Below are positions 36,366 through 45,031 of a stretch of DNA of 64,000 nt, piece by piece. The stretch is from positions 80,150 to 144,149 of the forward strand of contig JAWLBY010000011.1 of NCBI GenBank assembly GCA_041687455.1. Reading direction: 5' to 3'. Positions within the stretch are counted from its first letter, which is position 1, and each line of letters starts with the position of its first letter. The notes below the pieces were generated by a model, which did no database searches, had not been told where the DNA came from, and was given only the letters and a program-made list of their open reading frames with translations. Source of the stretch: JAWLBY01 sp041687455. Lineage in GTDB: Bacteria > Pseudomonadota > Gammaproteobacteria > Xanthomonadales > Xanthomonadaceae. Both the position numbers and the translations under genes were made by a program.

Positions 36366-38180
36366 ATGCCTGCCATGAACATCGCCGCGACGCTGCCGCG
36401 GATCGCCGCCGAGCGCCCCGACCAGATCGCGATCCGCTGCCCGAGCGGCCGTCGCCCCGATGGCGGAGTTGCCTGGGACCGGACCCTGAGCTATCGCGAG
36501 TTGAATGCCCGCAGCGCGGCGATTGCCGCCGGGCTGGTGGATTCCGGCATCGGCCGCGGCGCGCGGTGCGCGCTGATGGTGCGGCCGTCGCCGGAACTGT
36601 TCCTGCTGATGTTCGCGCTGTTCCGTGCCGGCATCGTGCCGGTGCTGATCGATCCGGGCATCTCGAAGCGGGCGCTGAAGCAGTGCCTCGCCGAAGCCGC
36701 TCCGCTGGGCTTCATCGGCATTCCGCTGGCACAGGCGGCCCGCGTGCTGCTCGGCTGGGCGCGTGGCAGCGTGCGGCGGGTTGTCACGGTCGGCCGGCGC
36801 GGGCCGTGGGGTGGCGCGACGTTGGCCGAGATCGAGCGCCGCGGCGCCGCGCTGCTCGCCTGTAGGAGCGGCTTCAGCCGCGACCGGCAGCCCGAACCTG
36901 GCGCCGAAATCGGACCCGATCGCGAAGCAACGGGCGCCCGACGAGAGCCCGGCACTGCGGTCGCGGCTGAAGCCGCTCCTACACGCGATCCGACGGCCAT
37001 TGCGCCCACCGACGGCGACGACGTCGCCGCGATCCTGTTCACGTCCGGATCGACCGGGGTGCCGAAAGGCGTGGTCTACCGGCACCGGCATTTCGTCGCC
37101 CAGATCGAGCTGATCCGCGACGCCTTCGGCCTTGAGCCCGGCGGCGTCGACCTGCCGACCTTTCCGCCGTTCGCGCTGTTCGATCCGGCGCTCGGGTTGA
37201 CCAGCGTGATCCCGGACATGGACCCGACCCGCCCGGCGCGCGCCGATCCGCGCAAGCTGGTGCAGGCACTGCGCGAATTCGGCATCACGCAGATGTTCGG
37301 TTCGCCGGCACTGGTCGACGTGCTGAGCCGCTACGGCGAGCAGCAGCGGATCCGGCTGCCGCGGCTGAAGACGGTGCTGTCGGCCGGCGCGCCGGTGGCG
37401 CCGGAGGTGGTTGCGCGGATGCAGCGGATGCTGCCCGAGGACGGCCGGATCTGGACCCCGTACGGTGCCACCGAATGCCTGCCGGTCGCGATCATCGAGG
37501 GTCGCGAGCTGCGCGAGACGCGGATCGCGACCGAGGCCGGTGCCGGTACCTGCGTCGGCCGGCCGGTGCCCGGCAACACGGTCCGGATCATCGCCATCGA
37601 CGATGCCGCGATCGCCGACTGGAGCCAGGTGCGCGAGCTCGAGGCCGGCCAGGTCGGCGAGATCACCGTCGCCGGGCCGAGCGCGACCGACCAGTACTTC
37701 GGCCGTCCGCAGGCGACCGCGCTGGCCAAGATCCGCGAACGGCTGGCCGACGGCAGCGAGCGGATCGTGCACCGGATGGGCGACCTCGGCTGGTTCGATG
37801 CGCACGGCCGGCTGTGGTTTTGCGGACGCAAGTCGCAGCGCGTCGAGGCGATCGATGGTCCGCTCTATACCGAACAGGTCGAACCGGTGTTCAATCGGCT
37901 GCCGGGGGTTCGGCGCACCGCGCTGGTCGGGGTCGGCACCGCCGGCGCGCAGCGGCCGGTGCTGTGCGTCGAGCCCGAGCGGCGCCTCGGCCGTCGCCAG
38001 CGTGCCGGTCTGCTGGTCGAGCTGGCGGCGCTGGCCGAGCGCCATTCACACACCCGGCGGGTGCAGACGTTCCTGTTGCACCGGCGTTTTCCGGTCGATA
38101 TCCGGCACAACGCCAAGATCGGCCGCGAACAACTGGCAGGTTGGGCAAGCAAGCGACTGTTGAACGATGAGCGGACGTGA
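36366..38180 (+). CDS. oleC: OleC-like acyl-AMP ligase/beta-lactone synthetase with in-frame repeat insert
   Basis: AMP-dependent enzyme of 604 residues. In olefin-forming bacteria OleC converts a beta-hydroxy acid to a beta-lactone. Visible: the start MNIAATLPRIAAERPDQIAI, the ATP-binding loop ILFTSGSTGVPKGV, the motif TPYGATECLP and GDLGWFDAHGRLWFCGRKS. About 41 residues (roughly 166-206, beginning CRSGFSRD) are encoded by a palindromic repeat inserted just before the ATP loop; without it the length would be close to family normal. An ATG nine bases further in is possible. Its end overlaps the next gene by 14 bases. OleA and OleB are not in this window. Confidence 0.85.
   Translation: MPAMNIAATLPRIAAERPDQIAIRCPSGRRPDGGVAWDRTLSYRELNARSAAIAAGLVDSGIGRGARCALMVRPSPELFLLMFALFRAGIVPVLIDPGISKRALKQCLAEAAPLGFIGIPLAQAARVLLGWARGSVRRVVTVGRRGPWGGATLAEIERRGAALLACRSGFSRDRQPEPGAEIGPDREATGARREPGTAVAAEAAPTRDPTAIAPTDGDDVAAILFTSGSTGVPKGVVYRHRHFVAQIELIRDAFGLEPGGVDLPTFPPFALFDPALGLTSVIPDMDPTRPARADPRKLVQALREFGITQMFGSPALVDVLSRYGEQQRIRLPRLKTVLSAGAPVAPEVVARMQRMLPEDGRIWTPYGATECLPVAIIEGRELRETRIATEAGAGTCVGRPVPGNTVRIIAIDDAAIADWSQVRELEAGQVGEITVAGPSATDQYFGRPQATALAKIRERLADGSERIVHRMGDLGWFDAHGRLWFCGRKSQRVEAIDGPLYTEQVEPVFNRLPGVRRTALVGVGTAGAQRPVLCVEPERRLGRRQRAGLLVELAALAERHSHTRRVQTFLLHRRFPVDIRHNAKIGREQLAGWASKRLLNDERT
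36861..36983. repeat. 123-bp REP-like palindromic repeat inside oleC
   Basis: A perfect 26-base inverted repeat (36861-36886 and 36958-36983) starting TGTAGGAGCGG bounds a 71-base centre. The family is widespread as an intergenic repeat in Xanthomonadales and pseudomonads. The element is 123 bases, exactly 41 codons, so oleC stays in frame. Confidence 0.92.
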
Positions 38181-38598
38181 CCAACGCCTCGAGGCCGAAT
38201 ACCGCGCCTCGCTGTACGTGATCCACAGCGGCAGCGCGCGGATCGAAACCCGGATCGAGCAGGCCTGCCCGATGCTGGCGGCGTTGCTCGCCCGCTGCGG
38301 CGTCGACGGCGCGGCGCTGGTCAGCGCCTGCAATCCCGACAGCCAGCCGCTGCCATCCGAGTGCAACCTGCTGCGCCAGCGCGCGCTCGAGGATGAACTG
38401 AACGAACAGAACTACGCGTTGCTGCCGGCAATCGGCCGCTCCGAAGACGGCACATGGCAGGAGCCGAGCGTGCTGGTGCTCGGCATCAGCGTGGCCGAGG
38501 CGCAGGCCTGCGCGGCGCGCTGGGGCCAGCGCGCCTGGGTGCACTACGACGCCGACGGCTGCGGCCGGCTGGTGCTGGTCGACGCGACCTGTACATGA
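38167..38598 (+). CDS. DUF3293-domain protein
   Basis: Small protein of 143 residues with no signal peptide. It matches the DUF3293 pattern: an N-terminal YRASLYVI, a central LVSACNPDSQPLPSECN with adjacent Asn/Asp, and the C-terminal GQRAWVHYDADG. The function is unknown. It starts 14 bases inside oleC and its stop overlaps the start of oleD by four bases (ATGA), so translation of the three genes is probably coupled. Confidence 0.85.
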   Translation: MSGRDQRLEAEYRASLYVIHSGSARIETRIEQACPMLAALLARCGVDGAALVSACNPDSQPLPSECNLLRQRALEDELNEQNYALLPAIGRSEDGTWQEPSVLVLGISVAEAQACAARWGQRAWVHYDADGCGRLVLVDATCT

Positions 38599-39602
38599 AG
38601 GTGCTGGTCACCGGCGGCGGCGGCTTCCTCGGCCTCGCCCTGTGCCGGCAGTTGCGCGAGCGCGGCATCACCGTGCGCAGCCTGAGCCGCGGCCGCTATC
38701 CGGCGCTCGACCTGCTCGGCGTCGAGCAGCGGCAGGGCGACCTGGCCGCGTTCGACGCCGTCGATGCGGCCTGCGACGGCATCGACGCGGTGTTCCACGT
38801 TGCCGCGCTGGCCGGCGCCTGGGGCGAGTTCCGCGACTATTTTGACGCCAACGTGCGCGGCACCCGGCACCTGCTGGCGGCGTGCCGGCTGAACGGCGTG
38901 CGGACCTTCGTGCATACATCGACGCCGAGCGTCGCGCATCGCGGCCGGGTGCCGGTCGAGGGCGGCGACGCCGACAGCGCGCCGGTCGCGCGACGTTTCA
39001 AGGCGGCCTATCCGGCGACCAAGGCGGTCGCCGAAGCGGCGGTGCTGGCCGCCAACGACGCCGAACTCGCCACCGTCGCACTGCGCCCGCGGCTGATCTG
39101 GGGTCCGGGCGACAACCACCTGCTGCCGCGGCTGGTCGAGCGGGCCCGGGCCGGCCGGCTGCGGCTGATCGGCGACGGCCGGCAGAAGATCGATACGACC
39201 TATATCGACAACGCGGTCGCCGCCCACCTGGACGCGTTCGACGCGCTGCATGCGCAGCCGGGCGCCCGCTGCGCCGGCCGCGCCTACTTCATCTCGAACG
39301 GCGAGCCGCGGGCGATTGCCGACATCATCAATGGACTGCTGGCCGCGGCCGGGGCGCCGCCGGTCGAGCGGCGGCTGTCGTTCCGCAGCGCCTACGCGAT
39401 CGGCGCCGTGGCCGAACGGCTGTGGCGCTGGCTGCCGCTGCCCGGCGAACCGCCACTGACCCGGTTCGTCGCCGAACAACTGGCGACGCCGCACTGGTAC
39501 GACATGGCTCCGGCCGAGCGCGACTTCGGCTACCGGCCGAGCGTCACGATCGACGACGGGCTCGCGCGGCTGGCCGCGGCCTGGCGAGCGCGGGCGGCTT
39601 GA
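38595..39602 (+). CDS. oleD: OleD-like NAD(P)-dependent beta-keto acid reductase
   Basis: Short-chain dehydrogenase of the extended NDP-sugar epimerase/3-beta-hydroxysteroid type, 335 residues. The Rossmann motif GGGGFLG is at residues 8-14, a catalytic Ser/Tyr/Lys set is seen as STPS and YPATK, and the RLIWGPGD segment follows. In the olefin pathway OleD reduces the 2-alkyl-3-ketoacid from OleA to the hydroxyacid that OleC uses. Linkage to oleC supports the assignment; sequence alone would only give an epimerase-family reductase. The start overlaps the DUF3293 stop by ATGA. Confidence 0.82.
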   Translation: MKVLVTGGGGFLGLALCRQLRERGITVRSLSRGRYPALDLLGVEQRQGDLAAFDAVDAACDGIDAVFHVAALAGAWGEFRDYFDANVRGTRHLLAACRLNGVRTFVHTSTPSVAHRGRVPVEGGDADSAPVARRFKAAYPATKAVAEAAVLAANDAELATVALRPRLIWGPGDNHLLPRLVERARAGRLRLIGDGRQKIDTTYIDNAVAAHLDAFDALHAQPGARCAGRAYFISNGEPRAIADIINGLLAAAGAPPVERRLSFRSAYAIGAVAERLWRWLPLPGEPPLTRFVAEQLATPHWYDMAPAERDFGYRPSVTIDDGLARLAAAWRARAA

Positions 39603-39687
39603 CGGCCGGCACCGGGGCGCTCCGAGTTCAGGCAACAGTTACGGCATCGGCGTAATCTGGATCCAGCTCAGCCCGGGGGTGCTTTCG

Positions 39688-41091
39688 ATGTTGCGCTGGA
39701 TCGTTGTGCTGGCCGCCGCCGCGCTGGCCGGCTGCGCCACGGACTACCGTGGCTATGGCTATGGCTATTACGGCTACTCCGACTACTACGAGCCGTACTA
39801 CGACGAGCCGTACGAGGAGGTCTACGTCGATCGCGGCACCTACTACCGGCCGGTCGACGACCGCTACGGCGACTACTACTATCGCAGTCCGTCCTACTAC
39901 AGCGATGCCTACGTCTCCTACAGCTATCCGCTGTGGTGGGACTACCCGAGCTACTACTCGCTGTTCTGGGGCCTGAACCGCAGCGTGTTCGACCCGTACT
40001 GGCATCCGGGCTTCTACTACGGCGTCACCTACTTCCCGCGCAATTACTTCAGCATTTCGTGGTATGGCGGCTGGCCGCGCACGTATGGCAGCTACTGGCC
40101 GTACCGCTCGCTGTGGTACTCGCCGTACCGCTCATCGTGGGTCGACAACTACTACGACTGGTATCCGTACTACCGCCGTTACGACCGCCACTACCCGAGC
40201 TACTACGCGCCCCGCTACGGCAATGCCCGCAACGAGGCCGAGCGGCTGTCGCGGCTGTCGCAGGTGACGCCGACCCGCGGCCTGCTGGCCGACGGCCTGC
40301 CGGTCGGGCCATCGCGCTACACCCCGCGCAGCGACCGCAACCAGGAGCGGGCGGCCGACTACCGCGGGCGCACCGAACCGCGGCTCGATCCGGGCCTGCG
40401 CGGCTACGAGCGTCGAACCGACAGCCGCCAGGCCGACACCCGCCGCAGCGTGCCGAGCGAGCGACTCGATCCGCGCCTGCGTGGCGTCGAGCGCCCGGTC
40501 GAGCGGCCCGCCATCGACCGCAGCGTGGTCGAGCGGCGCCGCGAGCTGCCGGTGCTCCGCGAGGACGAGCTGCGCAGGCGAGCGGAAACCGACCCGCGGC
40601 GCCGAGCCGATTACGGCAGCGTGCCGGCCGAGCGCGCGATCGTGCGGCAGCAGCCGACTCGCGAGCTGCGCCGTGATTACCCGCGCGTCGAGCGCGACGC
40701 CAGCGGCTACGATCCGGCCCTGCGCCGAGACTGGCGCAGCGAACCGCGCGATGCGCGGCAGGCGAGCCGGACCTTCGAGCAGGCCGCGCCGCGCGGGCCC
40801 AGCGTGCGCACGCCGCCGCCCGAACGCGGCTACCTGATCGAAGGCTACCGCTCGGCGCCGCGCACCGCCGCGCCGCGCGAGTGGTCGGCGCCGGCACCGG
40901 AACGGCGGGCGTATGCCGAGCCGCAACAGCGCGCGACACCGCGGCAGTTCGTTGCGCCCCCGCGGCAGACGGCCGAGCCGCGCCCGGCCTATCGCGATCC
41001 GCCGCCGGCCCGTGCCGCCACGCAGGACCGGCGGGAAGCGCGTCGAGAGGAGCGCCGCGACCGCGACGACGACGATCGCCAGCGCCGCTGA
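39688..41091 (+). CDS. Tyr-rich and Arg-rich low-complexity lipoprotein
   Basis: Protein of 467 residues with a lipoprotein signal (LRWIVVLAAAALAGC, lipobox LAGC). Residues 21-175 are extremely rich in Tyr, Trp, Gly, Ser and Asp (YGYGYYGYSDYYEPYY style). Residues 185-467 are dominated by Arg, Pro, Glu and Asp with repeated motifs such as LDPxLRGxER and RRELPVLRE. No globular domain is recognisable. Likely anchored in the outer membrane, with disordered exterior segments. The ATG at 39688 is preferred over GTG at 39679 because it starts the lipoprotein signal. Confidence 0.75.
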   Translation: MLRWIVVLAAAALAGCATDYRGYGYGYYGYSDYYEPYYDEPYEEVYVDRGTYYRPVDDRYGDYYYRSPSYYSDAYVSYSYPLWWDYPSYYSLFWGLNRSVFDPYWHPGFYYGVTYFPRNYFSISWYGGWPRTYGSYWPYRSLWYSPYRSSWVDNYYDWYPYYRRYDRHYPSYYAPRYGNARNEAERLSRLSQVTPTRGLLADGLPVGPSRYTPRSDRNQERAADYRGRTEPRLDPGLRGYERRTDSRQADTRRSVPSERLDPRLRGVERPVERPAIDRSVVERRRELPVLREDELRRRAETDPRRRADYGSVPAERAIVRQQPTRELRRDYPRVERDASGYDPALRRDWRSEPRDARQASRTFEQAAPRGPSVRTPPPERGYLIEGYRSAPRTAAPREWSAPAPERRAYAEPQQRATPRQFVAPPRQTAEPRPAYRDPPPARAATQDRREARREERRDRDDDDRQRR

Positions 41092-41798
41092 GCCGGGCGC
41101 CACGGCGTTTTCCCGCCCGGGCGCCATCGATCGCGAACACTGCCGTGCCGCACCGTCGCGGTGCGCAGCCGGAACCGGCCTCGCCGATTGCCGCACCCCA
41201 TTCGGCCGCCGCGTCGTCGTGCGGGCCAATCGCTTCGCAGCGCCTTCGAGAGCCCGACGAGCGTGCCGAAAATGTCAGCACGATCACGGTTCCGTGCGGG
41301 CGCACTTGCGTGATCGCGACGCTGACGGCAAGCTCTGCACCGTACAAAGCTGACGCTCCGCGTCGTTCGTCGACGCGAAGTGCCAGCCCGAAATCCAACG
41401 ACGGTGACGGCTTGTCCGGCGCCCGGACCGGGTTCCCTGGATTCCCCCTGTTCCATCGACCCACCGGGCGCCGGCCTCTTCTCGAGCCGGCCCGGCCGCG
41501 GCAAGTCCGCGTTTCGCCTGATAAAAACACAGAAGGCGGTCCCGTTGCCGGGACCGCCTTCTCTGGCTGCTTCGCGCCGCGCTTGACCGTCCCCGTTCCA
41601 ATCCGGTCGGCGCGTTGCGCCCGCCGGCGCGAATGCCGGTGAAATTCCTGCATGTTCCGTTCCAGGTCGCCGCGGATCGACGCCCCGCCGGCAGCGGGCG
41701 CGGCACGCCGCCGAGTGCCGAAACGGCGACAATGGACCGGTCGGCATCGCCACCTCGGCGCCGTCCGCATCCCTCGATCTCAACCGAGCCAGTCAGTC
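41092..41798. other. 707-base intergenic region, no protein gene seen
   Basis: No reading frame here has convincing protein character on either strand. It contains a minus-strand intrinsic terminator at 41531-41562 and a GACAAT (41731-41736) that could be a -10 box for mnmG. A GC-rich, hairpin-prone composition fits the rest. Confidence 0.55.
41531..41562 (-). terminator. Intrinsic terminator on the minus strand, with no gene assigned
   Basis: A 13-base perfect stem (AGAAGGCGGTCCC with its complement) has a six-base loop. On the minus strand it is followed by GTGTTTTTAT, a clear T-tract; on the plus strand it is not. The expected transcript would lie in about 41563-41800 on the minus strand, where no protein gene is apparent. 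Confidence 0.75.
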
Positions 41799-43676
41799 AT
41801 GTACCAGTACGACGTCATCATCGTCGGTGGCGGCCACGCCGGCACCGAAGCGGCGCTCGCCAGCGCACGGGCCGGGGCACGGACTCTGCTGCTGTCGCAC
41901 AGCATCGAGACGATCGGCGCGATGAGCTGCAACCCGGCGATCGGCGGCATCGGCAAGGGCCATCTGGTGCGCGAGATCGACGCGCTCGGCGGTGCGATGG
42001 CGGTGGCTGCTGATCGCGCCGGCATCCAGTGGCGGCGGTTGAACGCGAGCAAGGGTCCGGCGGTGCGCGCGACCCGCTGCCAGGCGGACCGGGCGCGTTA
42101 CCGCAGCGCGATTCGCCGGATCGTCGAGGCACAACCGAACCTGACCCTGTTCCAGGCCGCGGTCGACGACATCGTGCTCGACGGCGGGCAGGTCCGCGGC
42201 GTCACCACTCAGCTAGGCCTGCGCTTCGACGCCGCCTGCGTCGTGCTGACCGCCGGCACCTTCCTGGCCGGCCGCGTGCATGTCGGACAGGCGCAGCACT
42301 CGGCCGGCCGGGCCGGCGAGCCGCCGGCGGCAACGCTGGCCGAGCGGCTGCGCGACGGCCCGTTCACGGTCGGACGCCTGAAGACCGGCACGCCGCCGCG
42401 GATCGACGGCCGCAGCCTCGATTACTCGGTCATGCAGGAGCAGCCCGGCGACGATCCGCGGCCGGTGTTCTCGTTCCTCGGCTCGCCCGCCGACCACCCG
42501 TCGCAGGTCAGTTGCTGGATCACCCAGACCTCGGAGCGCACCCACGACATCATCCGCGGCGCACTGGACCGTTCGCCGCTGTACTCCGGCCAGATCGAGG
42601 GCACCGGCCCGCGCTATTGCCCGTCGATCGAGGACAAGGTGGTCCGGTTCGCCGAGAAGAGCTCGCACCAGATCTTCGTCGAGCCGGAAGGGCTCGAGGT
42701 CACCGAGATCTATCCGAACGGCATTTCGACCTCGCTGCCGTTCGATGTGCAGCTCGCACTGGTGCGCTCGATCCGCGGTTTCGAGCAGGCCGTCATCACC
42801 CGCCCGGGCTACGCGATCGAATACGACTTCTTCGACCCGCGCGGGCTGCAGAGTTCGCTCGAGACCCGGGCAGTCGCCGGGCTGTTCTTCGCCGGCCAGA
42901 TCAACGGCACGACCGGCTACGAGGAGGCTGCAGCGCAGGGCCTGGTGGCCGGCCTGAACGCCGCGCGCCGCGCGCTCGGTCGCGAACCGTGGGCACCGCG
43001 TCGCGACGAAGCCTACATCGGCGTGCTGATCGACGACCTGATCACCCGCGGCACCAGCGAGCCGTACCGGATGTTCACGTCACGCGCCGAATACCGGCTG
43101 CAGTTGCGCGAAGACAACGCCGACCTGCGGTTGACCCCGGTGGGCCGCGAGCTCGGGCTGGTCGACGACAGCCGCTGGCACGCCTTCGAGGCACGGCGCG
43201 AGGCGATCGAACAGGAGTCCGCCCGATTGCGCGGGCTGTGGGTCGCGCCGGGCAACCGGCTGGCCGATGCGCTGGCAGCGGCGACCGGGGTCACGGTCAG
43301 CCGCGAGTGCCAGGCGCTGGACCTGCTGAAGCGGCCCGAGCTGGATTACCGGCGACTGGTCGCGGTCGACGGCTTCGGTCCGGCGACCGCCGATCCGACG
43401 GTCGCCGAGCAGGTCGAGATCGCGGTCCGCTACGCCGGCTACCTCGACCGCCAGCGCGACGAGATCGAACGCCAGCAGCGCAACGAGACCACCGTGATTC
43501 CACACGACTTCGACTATGCCGCGGTGGCCGGGCTGTCGGCCGAGGTGCGGCAGAAGCTGCTCGCGGTACGCCCGCAGACGATCGGCCAGGCGATGCGAAT
43601 TCCGGGCGTCACGCCGGCGGCGGTGTCGCTGCTGCTGGTGCACCTGAAGCGCCGCAGCGGCCGCCAGGTGGCGTGA
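41799..43676 (+). CDS. mnmG: tRNA uridine-5-carboxymethylaminomethyl modification enzyme MnmG (GidA)
   Basis: FAD-dependent enzyme of 625 residues. With MnmE it forms the cmnm5 modification of the wobble uridine in several tRNAs. Visible are the FAD motif GGGHAGTEAA (from residue 9), SCNPAIGGIGKGH, the segment RYCPSIEDKVVRF, and the C-terminal helical region. The ATG at 41799 gives the normal start (YQYDVIIVGGG); an in-frame extension to 41652 has no support. No gidB or mnmE neighbours. Confidence 0.97.
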   Translation: MYQYDVIIVGGGHAGTEAALASARAGARTLLLSHSIETIGAMSCNPAIGGIGKGHLVREIDALGGAMAVAADRAGIQWRRLNASKGPAVRATRCQADRARYRSAIRRIVEAQPNLTLFQAAVDDIVLDGGQVRGVTTQLGLRFDAACVVLTAGTFLAGRVHVGQAQHSAGRAGEPPAATLAERLRDGPFTVGRLKTGTPPRIDGRSLDYSVMQEQPGDDPRPVFSFLGSPADHPSQVSCWITQTSERTHDIIRGALDRSPLYSGQIEGTGPRYCPSIEDKVVRFAEKSSHQIFVEPEGLEVTEIYPNGISTSLPFDVQLALVRSIRGFEQAVITRPGYAIEYDFFDPRGLQSSLETRAVAGLFFAGQINGTTGYEEAAAQGLVAGLNAARRALGREPWAPRRDEAYIGVLIDDLITRGTSEPYRMFTSRAEYRLQLREDNADLRLTPVGRELGLVDDSRWHAFEARREAIEQESARLRGLWVAPGNRLADALAAATGVTVSRECQALDLLKRPELDYRRLVAVDGFGPATADPTVAEQVEIAVRYAGYLDRQRDEIERQQRNETTVIPHDFDYAAVAGLSAEVRQKLLAVRPQTIGQAMRIPGVTPAAVSLLLVHLKRRSGRQVA

Positions 43677-43689
43677 TCCGGGGCCGCGG

Positions 43690-44037
43690 CTACCGCTGCC
43701 ATGGCCAGCGTCCCTCGACCTCGACGAACAGGCTGAAGCTCAGGAAGGTGCGGATGCCGACCACGATCGCCAGCAGGCCGAGGCTCTCGAAGCTCTGCTC
43801 GACCACCACGGTGCGGACGATGTCGCCGGCGACCAGGAACTCGAGGCCGACGATGATCGAACGGCCGAGGTTGCGACGCAGCCGTTCGTAGGCGCCGTCG
43901 GTGGTGATCTCGCGATAGTGCTGGACATAGCGTGCCAGCGCGAACAGCGAGCCGATCACGATGATCGCGACCCCGGCGGCCTCGATCGCGAGCCCGGCCC
44001 ACTCGACCACCTGCCTGCCTTGCTGAACGAATCCCAT
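43690..44037 (-). CDS. DUF1622-family membrane protein
   Basis: Protein of 115 residues with three predicted helices (about 11-37, 55-75 and 85-104). The family pattern is visible: FALARYVQHY, RRNLGRSIIVGLEFLVAGDIVRTVVVE, then GLLAIVVGIRTFLSFSLFVEVEGRWPW. Function unknown. It is transcribed convergently towards the end of mnmG, 13 bases away. Confidence 0.88.
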   Translation of the reverse strand: MGFVQQGRQVVEWAGLAIEAAGVAIIVIGSLFALARYVQHYREITTDGAYERLRRNLGRSIIVGLEFLVAGDIVRTVVVEQSFESLGLLAIVVGIRTFLSFSLFVEVEGRWPWQR

Positions 44038-44316
44038 CGCATCGCCCCCTGGTTGGTCCGTCCGGATTGAACTCGCGACGTCGTCGAAAGTCTCGAACCG
44101 CTCGCGGCGCCGATCGCCGCAAGCAGCACCGTTCCTGCGACACTATCGTCGATCGATACGCATCGGCCGGCGACGTGTCGACAGCGACTTCGGTGTGCCG
44201 CCCGCCGGCGCGCCAGCGACGATCGAACCCGATACCGATCGAACGCTGCGGCCGTCCGGCATGGTCCGCGTTCGCGCAGACCGCGATCGGCACCTGTCCG
44301 GCCCGTAGCGATCACG

Positions 44317-44892
44317 ATGCAGAACGAACTCGACCGCCATTATCAGCAGCTCCTGCGTCGGCGTCGCTGGCTGCGCCGCCTGCTGCGGCCGCTGCCGCGG
44401 CGCGCCAACGTGCGCCGCTACCCGATCATCAAGTGGTTCGCCGAGCGTGCCGGCCGCTATCCATTCCTGTGGTCGCTGAAGCGCCAGCATGTGCTGCCGG
44501 CGCTGTACGCCGGCTCGGTGCTGGCGCTGATGCCGCTGTACGGCGTGCAGTTGCCGCTGGCGCTGCTGGTGGCGGTGCTGCTGCGGGCCAACCTGACCAT
44601 CACGGTCGCGCTGCAGTTCATCACCAACCCGTTCACGATCGTGCCGATCTACGGCGCCACCGGCCTGGTCGGTGCGAAGCTGATGGCACTGCTCGGTCTC
44701 GGCAGCGAGCTGCCGCGCGCGCTGTTCGTCGCCAACTCGCTGTTCATCGGCGGAGCCGCAATCGGCCTGGCGATCGCGATGTTCGCGCACTTCGCCTGGG
44801 TATTCGGCGCCTGGGAGGCGCGCGTGTTCCGCGCCAGGCTGCATTCGCTGCGCGCCGCGGTCGAGGAACAGAAGCGCCGCGAGTCGGAATAG
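44317..44892 (+). CDS. DUF2062-family membrane protein
   Basis: Protein of 191 residues with a basic N-terminal segment and three helices in the DUF2062 region (about 65-180). The hallmark ALYAGSVLALMPLYGVQLPLALLVA and ITNPFTIVPIYG stretches are present. Function unknown; homologues occur in many gammaproteobacteria. The upstream gap of 279 bases to the divergent DUF1622 gene holds no gene that I can see. Confidence 0.88.
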   Translation: MQNELDRHYQQLLRRRRWLRRLLRPLPRRANVRRYPIIKWFAERAGRYPFLWSLKRQHVLPALYAGSVLALMPLYGVQLPLALLVAVLLRANLTITVALQFITNPFTIVPIYGATGLVGAKLMALLGLGSELPRALFVANSLFIGGAAIGLAIAMFAHFAWVFGAWEARVFRARLHSLRAAVEEQKRRESE

Positions 44893-45031
44893 GCGGCGCG
44901 CGCCGCCGCGCCATACCGCGGGGCATGGTGGCCAGGCTTGATCCGGCGCTGTTCCGGCCGACCGGCCGGCCCCCTAGAATGGGCGCCTTCGCGCGCCGGC
45001 CGGCGCGCCGCCGTCGTTCCGAGAGCCGAAC

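Noticed and set aside
33427..36378. 983-codon frame antisense to the M16 protease
   Set aside because: Same high-GC shadow effect; no domain, no start signal.
41563..41800. tRNA or small protein gene on the minus strand before the orphan terminator
   Set aside because: No cloverleaf or CCA-side pattern could be found, and the short frame there has a basic low-complexity product.
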